Assembly (NCBI GenBank): GCA_963971305.1
Contig: OZ020317.1
Coordinates: forward strand, 10,496,001-10,560,000
DNA length: 64,000 nt
Reading direction: 5' to 3'
DNA from: Arcuatula senhousia
Lineage: Eukaryota; Mollusca; Bivalvia; Mytilida; Mytilidae
Under the pieces are notes generated by a model. That model was not told where the DNA came from, did no database searches, and saw nothing but the letters and a program-made list of their open reading frames with translations. Positions 25,533-35,744 of this stretch are shown in pieces. The position numbers and the translations under genes are program-made. How positions within the stretch are numbered: position 1 is the stretch's first letter; each line of letters begins with the position of its first letter.

Positions 25533-28500
25533 TTTTCTAAGCGGGGATTTCTTATCGGTGTCAGGGATTCAGTTGCTAGGACTGGTGCAATCACATTTAA
25601 CGTTCCTGACTTTTCGTGTCATACGAAATAAGTTCTTAAAGTCATGCCTGCTTTAGAAATATCCATTGAAAGTTCGTAACAGTAAAAGTCGTTCGAGAGA
25701 TGCAATATGACAGCTCATAGATTCCTCTAAGTGTCATAATAGTTCGGGATTTTTATTTCATTTGCAAATTTAAATCATTTTTGTTGATAAAAGTCACAAC
25801 TAAGTGAGGAATTAAAAATCTGAAAATACGGGTTTTGTACAAAGCATTGTAAATTGAATTGTAAACTCTGGTCCGCGTTTGAATAATTAGTCGCTTTTCT
25901 TTATCTACTAATCTCCATTTGGCGTGAGGGTATGTTTTGTTGATAGCAATGATTAATCGTGGTACTATTTCATGTTAATATTGCGTCTTCAGAATGAAGA
26001 TGTTTTTTTAACGTTTTACCGGAAACTCATCGGGTACGTTTATTTGTTAACTCTCTTGCACCCGTTTGATCTTTTTTATTGTTAGTTTTTTTTAACACAC
26101 AGCTTTCGTACTAGCGATTGTAATGATTTTTTTCTTTTTATATATTTTTCTCTTTTCATAACCGGGGATATAGAATGGTCTCAAAAGTGATAATGTCGCC
26201 TAAACGACAACGGTAATCTAATTCCTAGAAAATCATTTTACTTTCAATCTGAAGATGCTTACAGATCTAGCGCTTGTTGGGATTCAAGACGTAAACATAA
26301 GATTTACAGAACATGAATATTTATCATCGATTAACAAAAATACTAGCTTTCAAATACCTACCGTATTTTTTTCAATGAGAGTGTTTTCTTTAATTACGGA
26401 CAAAACGAGAAGCAATAATATGTACTATAGCTACTCGTGACAAGCAAATAAGAGAATCCCTAAATTCATAAGCTATTACACTTTACATAAAACTATGCAT
26501 TACCAAATGCAAACAAAATCCATTAACTCTTTACCGTTCCTATGACCCGAATTCGGGTCATAAGCGTTTTTTTCAGGGGTCGCATAACTTTGGAGTCATA
26601 TGCAACTATCAAAACCTGGTTGAAATAATAAGCGTTATATATGACAATAAAGCTGATTTCCTCTAGTTTACAAAAATATAAATTTTATTTTGTAAATAAT
26701 AATAATCAATGATTTATCTTATAAAAAACTAAAGTATGTAGACCGTAAAAACATGACGTATTTTTTTTTCAACTTTAAAAAATCGGTGTCCGAGACAAAA
26801 TCATCAGCGGATTGATTATTTCGTCATCTAGAGAAAAAAGAAATTTATGATTTAAAAGGAAGCAAAATTCTCTATTTAAATGTGGCGGAATTTTATGTTT
26901 TTACCGATCTCATAAAAAACTGTAAACAATTGTTTTTCACTTTCGATTTCAGTCGCGAAGTAAATCGCGTTTTTTTCTAATGTTTTTACTTGACGACGAA
27001 TAACTTTTTTCTAGAATTGAAATAGGAAAAAGTAAATCGAACAAAATTTTGAGGAGAAAATTAGCTTTTATTTGATATAAACTGCATAATTTTAGCTTAT
27101 GCAATAAACTTCCAGCGATCGTTTAAAGTTGGCGATATTTCGAGTCAAAGTCAATATTTAGGACGTTGCGGTAGCGTTGTCTAAAATGTGAACGTGAAAA
27201 AGAAAACGTGGAAGAATTGACATCGCGTTTTCAGCCTCTGGTGCCGTTTTGTGAGTGTTATAGCATAGAAAACGAATATATTGTATTAAACCCCTTTTAT
27301 TAGAATTACGAATTTCAGTTTAATAACTTTTGAAATGATTTTTTTTTTCTATTTACAAATTTTAATGTCTTACGCAAAATAACAAAATATCTTCTATATT
27401 TATTGTTTGCTTTTCCTATTTATTCCTGGCTATGTTGTTCTGAAGGAAATGAAATTTTAACTCCTAAATGACGGAAGGATAAATAAATAAAATATGAATC
27501 TAATATGCTATCAGTAAACAGTTACACGCGTGGCTATCCGTGTGCTATTAATTCGAACATATATATATATATTTTTTTTTTTATTATTTTGCATTCTCGC
27601 AGGGTTTTACCGCTATCATTTACCGCTATTGTTAACCACTTGTAATCTGAAGACAGTACGAAAGATAACCGTGCAAGATTTTTTACAAAGAAAGGGATAA
27701 TACATAAAAGGAAGTTTGTAGACAACAGGTTAGAATTAGACTGTTGTCTACCATTTCCCCCCATTGTCCTTTTTATAGGATTTTGCACATGTAAAACTTC
27801 TCAAGTCACTATGGAAACAATAGCTAGTATTATCATTGTCATGCTTCTTCTTCCTATTTGCTTGTCTTTTGGGAAGGGGATATATAGACATAGTAAATTA
27901 TAAAAGATCACAATATATGTGGTTAACATGTTTATAAGGTTTGAACTTTTTTTCAAGGTTTAATTAACATTTATTATCTGAAAAGTTTAATTCCCTTAAC
28001 TGTGACGGACGACGGACGAAGAGGGGGATGAAATCATAACTATTGATAACGAATGTAAATTTTAATACAATGTTATAGATGTAGGTATACATAATTTACA
28101 ATCCAATTGGGTCACAGATATGATAATATAATATAATAGTGATGGTTGACATATATTTACTTCAAGTCTGAATTTTATGAAATAGTTTATACTTTCACAA
28201 TACGGAATAGACTAAATAACTGCGAAGAGAAGAGGTTCAAACAAAAAGTTGAAGACCGACAGTACTTTTATTATACATTGATCCAATCTGCAGGCTTATA
28301 GCTTAAAATGATTCGTTCAAATCTTTTTTAAAATTGGAATTTAAACGCAGGAAAGAAAAGTACGTTAGGGACAATGGTCTGTTTGTGCTTTAGTTTGCTT
28401 CTCAAAGTTGTGTCAAAATTTAATAAAAATGAAACTTTGTACACTCTTATACAATATGAAATGGAATTGACAATAGAAAAGAAAATAGGTTTAACATACG

Positions 28501-28890
28501 CACAAATATGAAGGGCAGTGTTGTTTGAAAAAAGACTATTGAGAGGGATTTCTAACCCTGTGTTAAATCATTGAATAAGATAAGAATATCTGGAGGATAT
28601 ATACACGTAAAGTTTTGTGTTGTTAATGTATATATCCCAAAAGTATTAACTTGTTCTTGTTCTAGCACTTAATCATTATAAATGGGGGAATAACAGTCAA
28701 AACAGCAAGGGGGGTATGCTACAGCAACATGATACTAGTAGCATGCATGCACATAATATTTTTATGCCCCATCTACGAAAGAAGAGGGGCAAATAGTGTT
28801 CGGGTTCGTTCGTCCGTCATTAATCCCTATATTTCCAAATTCCCATTTACTTACAAATGCCACACTAATCATATTGGTATGGTACAAAAT

Positions 28891-29400
28891 GTAGGTGCAC
28901 CTAGTCATGTTTATCACAATGCATGCCTCTTAAGCTGGATGTGACCTGTATTTTCCGCATGAATGACCACTTACAGAAGAATGGTTAAAGTCTATTTCCA
29001 CTAACTGACAAATGCCACATCAATCATATTGGTATGGTAGGTGCACCTAGTAATGCTAAGCACAATGAATGCTTCAGATGCTGGATGTGACATTTTTTCC
29101 GCATGATTTTCATTTCCAGAAGTAGGAATAAAGTCTATTCCCACTTACTGACATGTGCCACATCAACTATATTGGTATGGTAGGTGCACCTACTAATGCT
29201 TAGCACAATGTATGCTTCAGAAGCTGGCTGTGACCTATATTTTCCGCATGAATGACCACCTATAGAAGAATGGTTCAAGTCCATTTCGTCTAACTGATAA
29301 GTGCCATAGAAACCATTTTGTTATGGTAGGTGCCCCTAGTGATTGCGGAAGAAAATAAATGTTGCAAGATGAGGCATTATGTCTTTTGGACATATTCTTA
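28891..29400 (+). repeat. Tandem repeat of about 145 bp
   Basis: Copies start with GTAGGTGCACCTA at 28891, 29037, 29180 and 29326 (the last reads GTAGGTGCCCCTA and is partial), giving periods of 146, 143 and 146 bp. Each contains CACAATG, GCTGGATGTGAC and TTTTCCGCATGA blocks with moderate divergence. It lies inside the 6.2-kb TTAA element and has no coding frame. Confidence 0.8.
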
Positions 29401-29647
29401 TTTCAGGTGTATTGGCGATTTTACTGCCAAATTAGGCAAACTTAAGTCATGTAATATCACATATAGGGCAAATGCACAAACAAATTATGAATTTATTTGA
29501 AAAAAAATAAAATGATTGCTCGGGTGTCATTCACTCATAATCTGAGTGCAAATACGTATTTTGTTAACACAATCAGACAGACAGTATTATTTTAACGCTC
29601 TGTTTCTGTCACACCTGCCAAGAAGCACAGTGATTTCAATAAAACAG

Positions 29648-30841
29648 GTAACTCTCATTCTCCGATAAAATGTACATTTTCAAAGGTCAGAAATGAAAAT
29701 TTAAAATTTTCGATTTTTTAGACTATTTTTCGTTTAACGAATGTTTAGAATGTATGGAACTTTCCCTTGAAATTTTAGCAACACTGCTTCAATTAAAGCT
29801 GAGATATACGTTTTCAAACATTGTACGATTCTTTAATCAAACCTGTTGAATTTGACGTCGCGTCGCGTCGTTGACGTCAACGTTAAAATCACTGATATTT
29901 TTCCACATTTCAAAAGGCTGTTCATTATATTTTGTTGCATTGCTGGGGAGAAATTCTGTATGTTTGACCATTATGCTTTATAAGTATACATTTTTAAAGT
30001 AATATTTCTCAGGTAATCGATCTATACTTCATCAATTTGTACTTTTTGACCATCATGGTATGAATAAACAAATGTGAAATTTCAATGTACGACGTCATCA
30101 AGCCGTTACGTAAAACACTGTAACGTAAAACACATTTTAACGGTTTTTCTGATATTTTTCTAAAACTACTTGTCACAAATTATTCATTTATTTATCATTT
30201 TAATTATATTAACATACCTAATTTTGTGCGTTAGCCTTGTCTTTTTATAATGAAGTTTCTCCGAGAAATCGCCGTTACAAAGATCATTAAGTAAGGACTA
30301 TAACAGCAATTTCCTTGTCAAAATTTTTCGAGCGTTCAGTTTCTTAGGAACATGGTTCGTTCCATATTAGGTGCAACTTTTTTTTTTATTTCAAAGCCTT
30401 TTTCGGTGGGTATGTCGACTTTTAGCAGCCGTTACGTAAAACACGCTTTTTAAGGAGACATCATCGGAATACTCGTTTCTTAGCAACAAACGAAATCACC
30501 TTAAAAAAAGGTTTAGCAAGAAGTGGAACATGTCTACAATAAAATTTCTAAGTTTGAAAACTGATGGATCCATATTTATATTTTGAGAGGTTTCTGAAAT
30601 TGAACCGGCGTCCATTGGACATAACAAAATCGGATTTAATGCCACATATGGTGAACGGTTTTTATCCTAGCCTTGGGGTATCAAAGAATTTTGTTCTCTA
30701 AAATATGTTAGAGCTATAATATTTTTTCCAAAACTTACAATAAAATGATATTCTAAAGAATCAGTGCCACACTGGTAGGTCCCAGAAGTCAAAGACGGCA
30801 TTTTGACGTTATTGTACATTTTGCGGGAGAATGAGTGTTAA
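29648..30841. mobile_element. Nested TTAA-type element, about 1.19 kb
   Basis: The left end, AACTCTCATTCTCCGATAAA, and the right end, read on the other strand as AACACTCATTCTCCCGCAAA, are imperfect inverted repeats. The match continues into AATGTACA. The right flank is TTAA (30838-30841); the left flank is GTAA, one substitution away. The motif GTTACGTAAAACAC occurs three times inside. There is no transposase frame. It is a second piggyBac-like non-autonomous element inserted in the first. Confidence 0.6.
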
Positions 30842-31179
30842 TGAAGTTATTCTTAATATGCAATGTTAACTTTACCTTCTTATGTAGCAACATTTCTTTC
30901 GCTCTAGCTTTATCTTCCTGTGTTGCACATGTACGCTCTGGCTTATGAAGTGTAAATTGCAACTGCATGATTCGTTCATTATTCCAGAGCTTGTATATGG
31001 AACATACATCTGCCACACTTGTCACAAAAAGTGATTACACAGGGTTATGTTAATACTCATCTGTTGTCTTAACTTCAACATGTTATGGCAGACATCATGC
31101 GCTTTTTGGGATTTCTACCTTTCTCAATGCACAGATGTTGGGCTTGCCATGCTGAATTAAAACAATCTGAAATTGCTTA

Positions 31180-31345
31180 CCCTTCCTCACACGCGAGTTT
31201 ACTCCTCTTACGACCTGGGTTTACGTTGTTGGTTGACTTTCACTTGTTTTATATGTTGTTTTGTGTTTCTATGTGCTGTTCTCGTTTGTTTTAACTGGGG
31301 TTGTATCTGCAGTTTCGAACTTTAGACATTCGAATGCCCAATGAC
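31180..31345 (+). repeat. Diverged copy of a dispersed repeat
   Basis: The stretch GCTTACCCTTCC... through ACATTCGAATGCCC matches, with divergence, the three clearer copies at 46281-46457, 53194-53367 and 63549-63718 (reverse). The conserved ends are a CTTAC-CTTCC-GG type start and a GAATGCCCC type finish. Short open frames here are incidental. Confidence 0.45.
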
Positions 31346-31524
31346 ATATTACGACCAATACCGACGCCTCACACACTAGACAAAAACACATTATTGATCA
31401 TTGTAACAATATACATATATTGCCCAAATATTTTAAGTACTGTCAATGTTAAAGTGCTTTTGTGTCTCCTGTTGTTTTTGTGTAGTTTGTTCCTTTATAT
31501 GTTTTTGCTTTTCGTTTATTAGTG

Positions 31525-31640
31525 TTACTAAGCGGCGACTAAGCGTCTCTGGATTTGACGTAAATGCCCAGCCCACAGAATAACCTAGGTGTGAATCCTA
31601 GTTGGCTGTTGCTTCAGAGGGCATCATCTGCATCAGGTCA
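31525..31640 (+). repeat. Possible tRNA-derived SINE relic
   Basis: CTAGGTGTGAATCCTAG near 31589-31605 can fold into a 5-bp stem with a 7-nt loop and resembles a degenerate pol III B box (GGTTCGAATCC type). No convincing A box or tail is visible, so this is only a possibility. Confidence 0.2.
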
Positions 31641-32737
31641 TAATACAGAAAGCCTTAGCGCTGACCCTAGTTGACCAACGCGTTCGGAGAGTGTCAAGCT
31701 GATTCCACATAAAAAAATCTCTTTGTGAGCTGCCAAGCATTGCACCACGTAGACTCAATTTTCCGCCACTTATACTCACCTCTCCCTACCCAATATTTCT
31801 CATCATCATCATTTACCTATAGTGTTGCTTTGACGTAAAACTCACCGATTCACATAACCACTCAGGTGTTCATATGGTAACAAAATCATTTTCAGGTTAA
31901 TGATATCATGTTTTAAGAAATTCTAACGTATATGCAGTGCCATTTCAGTATGGTACACTTTTTTACGCAAAACATCGTGCACTTTAAATTATTACTAACG
32001 TACATGTAAAGGTTAAAATTCATATGACCTTGGGGATAAATAATCAAGGTCAAATGTTGTAGACATTGACGAATACTTGATCATGTCAACCATATACATA
32101 CCATAAAACTTATTTAAGCTTTTTGAAAAATTAAATATTAAAATATTTGGAAAAGTAAGGCCAATTTCAAAGTTATTTTGCTCCGTTACCATAGCAACCA
32201 TGGTTGCTAAGGCTGCTTTGTGTTGCAATTTATCGCAACAACTTAACATTTTTATAATAACGCATTTATAAGGTAGCAATGGCACAACTTCAAAAAAATA
32301 TTCAGATTTATAGCATTTTTTTTTCATATTTTTTCTAGATAACAGTGGTTGCCTAGCAACCTATTAAAAGCTATTATCCTTGACAATTTTACCAAACTTT
32401 GTTTGAAAAGTAAACTTAGGAATATATGCTACCTAAATAAAAACTAATCTTACTCTATTTCAACATTTATCTTTATATTATCTGCAATTGAAAATAAACA
32501 ACCATTAATTTTGGGTATAAATATCATTAAAATATGTACTGCTTGATGGTTGCCATGGTAACCAACATGTTCAATTTTTCAACATTAACCTAAATTATGA
32601 AACAATTTTATCACCTAAGACCAATAAGGTGTAACCTGTTGGTATTTCCTTGGATTTTGATTATATGCCAGTATAAAAAAGAAATACACCATTTAAGCAA
32701 TATTTTCTATAAAAATACCCAAACGGTAAAGAGTTAA

Positions 32738-33282
32738 AAAAATGCTTTAAACAATTAATTTTTTACTGTTCGAATTGTTTTAGGGGATGATTTTGATTTA
32801 ATGAAAAAACACTGTTTTTTATTACTTTCTGTATTGATTGGCTAAACCTGTCGTTTCTTTACGAACAAACGTTTTTTCAAGCTTCGATGTTTTTTCTTGT
32901 CATTGCAGACTAATATTTTTTTCCAGCAATGAATCTAGATTTCGTTGGGTTTTTTTGCGTTTCAGATACCGACCATTCTCTTTGATTCGTTCATTTTCTG
33001 TCTTTAATTGTTTTGTTTTCATGTTTTTCAGACGGCGAGTTTATCATGAATATTAATGATTCGAATCCCATCAGTGACATAGTAAATATTCATTTTTTCG
33101 ACAAATGTTTGCATATGGTTGGAAACATCGCAATAGAAAAAGGTGTTTTTATTCTTTACAAGGGACGTTTTTAATACTGTGGCTCGTCATCTGAGTGACT
33201 CGGGAGGAAAGAGTTGCCGTTCCTTTTTTGGAAACAACGCCTCGTGTTCTCTCGAAAATAAGACTCAGAAACAAAAATACCA
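32738..33282 (+). repeat. Remainder of the interrupted array unit, strongly diverged
   Basis: After the right TTAA the unit resumes with ATGCTTTAAACAATTAA and runs through both splice-acceptor regions (CTTGTCATTGCAG at about 32908 and CATGTTTTTCAG at about 33031) and the terminal-exon region. It stops abruptly near 33282 within AAGACTCAGAAA. It is the most diverged copy in the window. Here the frame after the second acceptor stays open longer (Asp-Gly-Glu-Phe-Ile-Met-Asn...), but the downstream frame differs from that of the other copies. Confidence 0.8.
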
Positions 33283-33567
33283 AACTGGGGAACGAAATTT
33301 TTACTAAGATATTCAACCTATGTCTGGGGTAGGAAGAACCTAAGGGTTTAGACAATTTTGAAATTTAGACGGATAATTTGTAGCTTTGATGTATGCTCCA
33401 ACTCAAAAGTGTTGGTGCCGGAGCGGGCTAACCTCGGGGAATTTAAACTCCACCAGAAGTGTTGACCTTCACGTGTGTTCGAAATACAAATGACTACAAA
33501 GTTCCAGACAATAAATTTTGCTACGCCTGACGCGCGTATCATCTATTCAAGATCTTGGGCTCGTCAG
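33283..33567 (-). mobile_element. Penelope-like element fragment with degenerate hammerhead
   Basis: On the minus strand the segment begins with CTGACGAG (33567 downward) and later has ACGCGCGTC followed by AGGCGTAGCAAAATTTATTG, the same tail as the intact hammerhead fragment at 24535. Stem II contains extra bases and the GAAA segment reads GATA, so the ribozyme is probably inactive. The fragment continues for about 230 bp and ends where the array unit breaks off at 33282. It marks the left border of the non-array gap between the two array blocks. Confidence 0.65.
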
Positions 33568-33990
33568 AATCGAAAGCTCTACAATAGTATGTTGTGTCTT
33601 AGTCGTCAAATGCTGCCTTATAGGGGTTAAGGCCCATTAAAGGTAAAAATAGCGTTTTAATGTTCTTGCATTTTGAATGAAATCTATTACAGAATAAGAA
33701 AAGCTGTAGCACATTAAGCTCCAATCAAGTTTTCATTGTGTCAAAGTTGTCAGATAACCCCTTATAAAAGAGACCGTTATGGCTTAAGGGGCAAGTAAGA
33801 TTTTCATGCAGGTTCCTGAGGTCATCTCCCTGATATAATGTTTTTCCTCAATCGTGCAGTTCGTACATTGTTAAATGCCTCGGATCTTCCAGGTTTCTTT
33901 ATGACTCCACTCCCATAATAGAAGATAATTCAATTTGTGTACATGACACAACCCGCATAAACAAACGAATATATATATATAAAACAATCA
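33568..33990. other. Unassigned spacer
   Basis: No supported gene. The sequence is AT-rich with short open frames only. It lies between a Penelope-like fragment and an inverted-repeat pair. Confidence 0.5.
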
Positions 33991-33997
33991 CAATAAA

Positions 33998-34228
33998 ACA
34001 ACAGCCAGAAGCCTTTGACGTGCTTGCCCGAGATCAAAACAAAAATGCATACAATTAAAATTCAGTCCTGAAGTTGTCAGATAAAAACCCCGTTTTAAAT
34101 CAAATACAAAAAAAAATTATAAAAACGACAAGTATACGCCAAAACCTTTGCCAAAGATTCATGGCATAGGACAGGCAGATATTAGATATGGCAAGGTTAA
34201 ACTAGCTTGTGGGCCTTACCTTCCTACT
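33998..34228 (-). repeat. Dispersed repeat, minus copy of an inverted pair
   Basis: The reverse complement of this stretch matches 35008-35225. Shared blocks include CTGAATTTTAATT, ATGCATTTT, a TTTGGCAAAG-type block and a GGCCCAACCTTCCCC-type block, in the same order. The two copies lie about 0.8 kb apart in opposite orientation. Confidence 0.6.
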
Positions 34229-35007
34229 ATTAATAATCCTTAACAAAGCACAAAAAATAGCATACAATAATAATCAGTTCAATTAACGTTTAAAATAAAT
34301 CAACAAGAGGGAACACTGGACAAAATTACTCAAATCTTTGATAATTCATTTTTTCAACCACACAGTTCATTGTGTAGCCTAACCTCGAAGACGCACTTCT
34401 TCCATCATTCACGGGAACGCGAACGAAAGTCGCATTAGTCTTATACTAATTATAACAAAGGAAACGGACAACCTCTTAACGAAAATGCTTGTTCTTCATC
34501 TACACATATGCAAATTGTGTGTTTCTTATTTTTTCATCGAAAATCATATTTTTAAACAAATTAAATCTCGAATTAGAACAATTGTTAAAGCAACTTTTTA
34601 AAAAAGTGGATGAAGAAGAAAACACGATCTTATTTGAAAAACAACATAGAAAATGTAATGTTTTCCCTCAAGACGCCCTCCTTTTATCTTGGTAAAACAC
34701 GTTCAACGATAAAATGAATGGACCAAATTTAAAATGAATAGTACTGCAATATATTTTTATCAACAGGCCCCCGAACTGTGAAACTGAATTATAAATAATC
34801 ATTTCATAATGATGTTTTTCTTACCTTGCAAAGTTTGAGGCGTCCTAATTTATGCCATTTTCGACATTGCACGATTAAATGTCAATTGTACATTAGGTGG
34901 GGGGTATAATTATGCTAGCTGTCAGTAACAGCGAGTGTTCTATAGAGAGGCCCTATTGATTTTAGTTTTATTGTTTTCTAATATTTGTGCTTTATCTGGG
35001 ATTATTG
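34229..35007. other. Unassigned spacer inside an inverted pair
   Basis: No supported gene. A 68-codon open frame at 34489-34695 has no recognisable domain or codon signature and is probably incidental. Confidence 0.45.
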
Positions 35008-35225
35008 TTAGGGGAAGGTTGGGCCAAAATACTACTTAAACCCTGCCATATTGTATATGTGCCTGTCCCAAGCCAGTAATCTTTGACAAAGCTTTTATTT
35101 GTCCTTGTCTCTTTGATTGTTTGTTTTCTAAGTTTAAGAGGAGGATCTATCTTACGCTATTTCGGGGCTGAATTTTAATTAAATGCATTTTGTTCTATTC
35201 TCTTGGTCCAAATGCAGAGCGGCGA
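35008..35225 (+). repeat. Dispersed repeat, plus copy of an inverted pair
   Basis: This is the partner of 33998-34228 (see that entry for shared blocks). It runs directly into the repeat at 35211-35345 and then into a Penelope-like reverse-transcriptase fragment, so it may be part of the same retroelement's non-coding region. Confidence 0.55.
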
Positions 35226-35345
35226 GCAGCCCCTACTAGCCTCGTTGAAGGCTGCTGGTTATTTTAGTTGTGGGTTTTCTAAATTACCGCTTGTTATGTG
35301 AGCTGTGTCGCGTACACATAAGTTACATCTCATTATTTTCTATCA
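35211..35345 (+). repeat. Dispersed repeat shared with 61237-61365
   Basis: GGCCTCGTTGAAGGCTGCT-type sequence followed by GTAGCGTACAC and CATTATTTTCTAT blocks occurs here and again at 61237-61365. The copies agree over about 125 bp with scattered substitutions. It immediately precedes Penelope-like coding sequence here. Confidence 0.6.
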
Positions 35346-35738
35346 TAACTCTAAATCAGTTTCATCATCTAACAGCATCATTATTTTCGATTTATCAACA
35401 TTCTATACTTTTATCACACATGAACAACTCAAATTGGTACATCTTATAAAACGCAGCTTTTTTCAAAAAGAATGGAAAACATGGGTGCAAATTTCTGGTA
35501 GCCGATTATACAAAGACTAACTTTGTCGTTAATAGGTATAAGAAAAAGATCAAATTTACAGAAGACTAAATAATCGACATGTTTATTTTTCTTATACACA
35601 ACATATTTGTTCAGTTTGGTTGACATGTTCTTCAGCAAACAATAAGGATTCCCATGGGCAATTATTGTGCATCTTTGCTTGATAATTTGTTTCTTCGTCC
35701 ATATGATGCAAACTTTTAACACTTACTTCAGGAACTGC
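35346..35738 (+). pseudogene. Penelope-like reverse transcriptase fragment, decayed
   Basis: The nucleotide sequence is homologous to the better copy at 47160-47550. Shared blocks include CTCTAAATCAGTTTCATC, CACATGAACAACT, AAACGCAGCTTTT, AAAAGAATGGAAAAC, ACAACATATTTGTTC, CAGCAAACAATA and CCCATGGGCAA. In translation these correspond to the Thr-Leu-Tyr-Thr-Ser-Ile-Pro-His and Ile-Pro-Met-Gly regions of Penelope-type reverse transcriptase. Several frameshifts and stops break it, for example at GAAGACTAAATAATCG, and the catalytic YIDD region is absent. It is fused at 35745 to array sequence. Confidence 0.75.
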
Positions 35739-35744
35739 TTACTG

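Larger units (their letters stand above)
1..26522 (+). repeat. Tandem array A of a 1.7-1.9 kb gene-like unit
   Basis: The same block repeats head to tail from the first base to 26522. Using the conserved start ATGTTTGCGTATGG as ruler, copies begin at 1292, 3191, 5053, 6917, 8824, 10739, 12462, 14176, 15889, 17602, 19315, 21028 and 22905; a rearranged copy follows around 24640. Spacings are 1899, 1862, 1864, 1907, 1915, 1723, 1714, then 1713 five times except the last step of 1877. The array is cut by the window edge on the left and by a transposon on the right, so its full length is unknown. Each unit carries a TATATAAG box, an ATGCAAAT octamer, splice-like sites, a 75-79 codon open frame and AATAAA. 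I do not recognise the family. Confidence 0.95.
21875..26522 (+). repeat. Diverged older units at the right part of array A
   Basis: After 21875 the units regain the long form but differ at many sites from the homogenised block. One copy has its terminal frame from 22905 with an in-frame TGA (GACGTGAGAGG near 22998). The next has lost the middle of the unit and carries a Penelope-like fragment at 24535-24613, but keeps the end of the frame to the TAA after Leu-Arg-Phe-Ser-Ile near 24851. A third, from about 25100, contains a 236 bp insertion. It continues to 26522, where a TTAA-flanked element interrupts it. Divergence rising towards the edge is the usual pattern in tandem arrays homogenised from the centre. 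Confidence 0.85.
26523..32737. mobile_element. 6.2-kb piggyBac-like element with TTAA target duplication
   Basis: TTAA at 26523-26526 and 32734-32737 flank perfect 12-bp terminal inverted repeats, CTCTTTACCGTT on the left and AACGGTAAAGAG on the right. Including TTAA the match is 16 bp. Just inside the left end lies a perfect 20-bp palindrome, ATGACCCGAATTCGGGTCAT. The sequence on either side joins into one array unit. TTAA target duplication is the hallmark of piggyBac elements. I see no transposase: all open frames are short and none shows recognisable domains. The element is therefore non-autonomous or decayed and composite, since another TIR element and a tandem repeat lie inside it. Confidence 0.75.

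Noticed and set aside
31085..31522. Two adjacent open frames of about 70 codons inside the TTAA element
   Set aside because: They fall on a diverged dispersed repeat and low-complexity GT/TTTG-rich sequence; no domain or conserved start is visible.
32013..32327. 104-codon minus-strand frame inside the TTAA element, considered as transposase remnant
   Set aside because: No DDD/E-type catalytic context or zinc-finger pattern is visible and the composition is what AT-rich sequence gives by chance.
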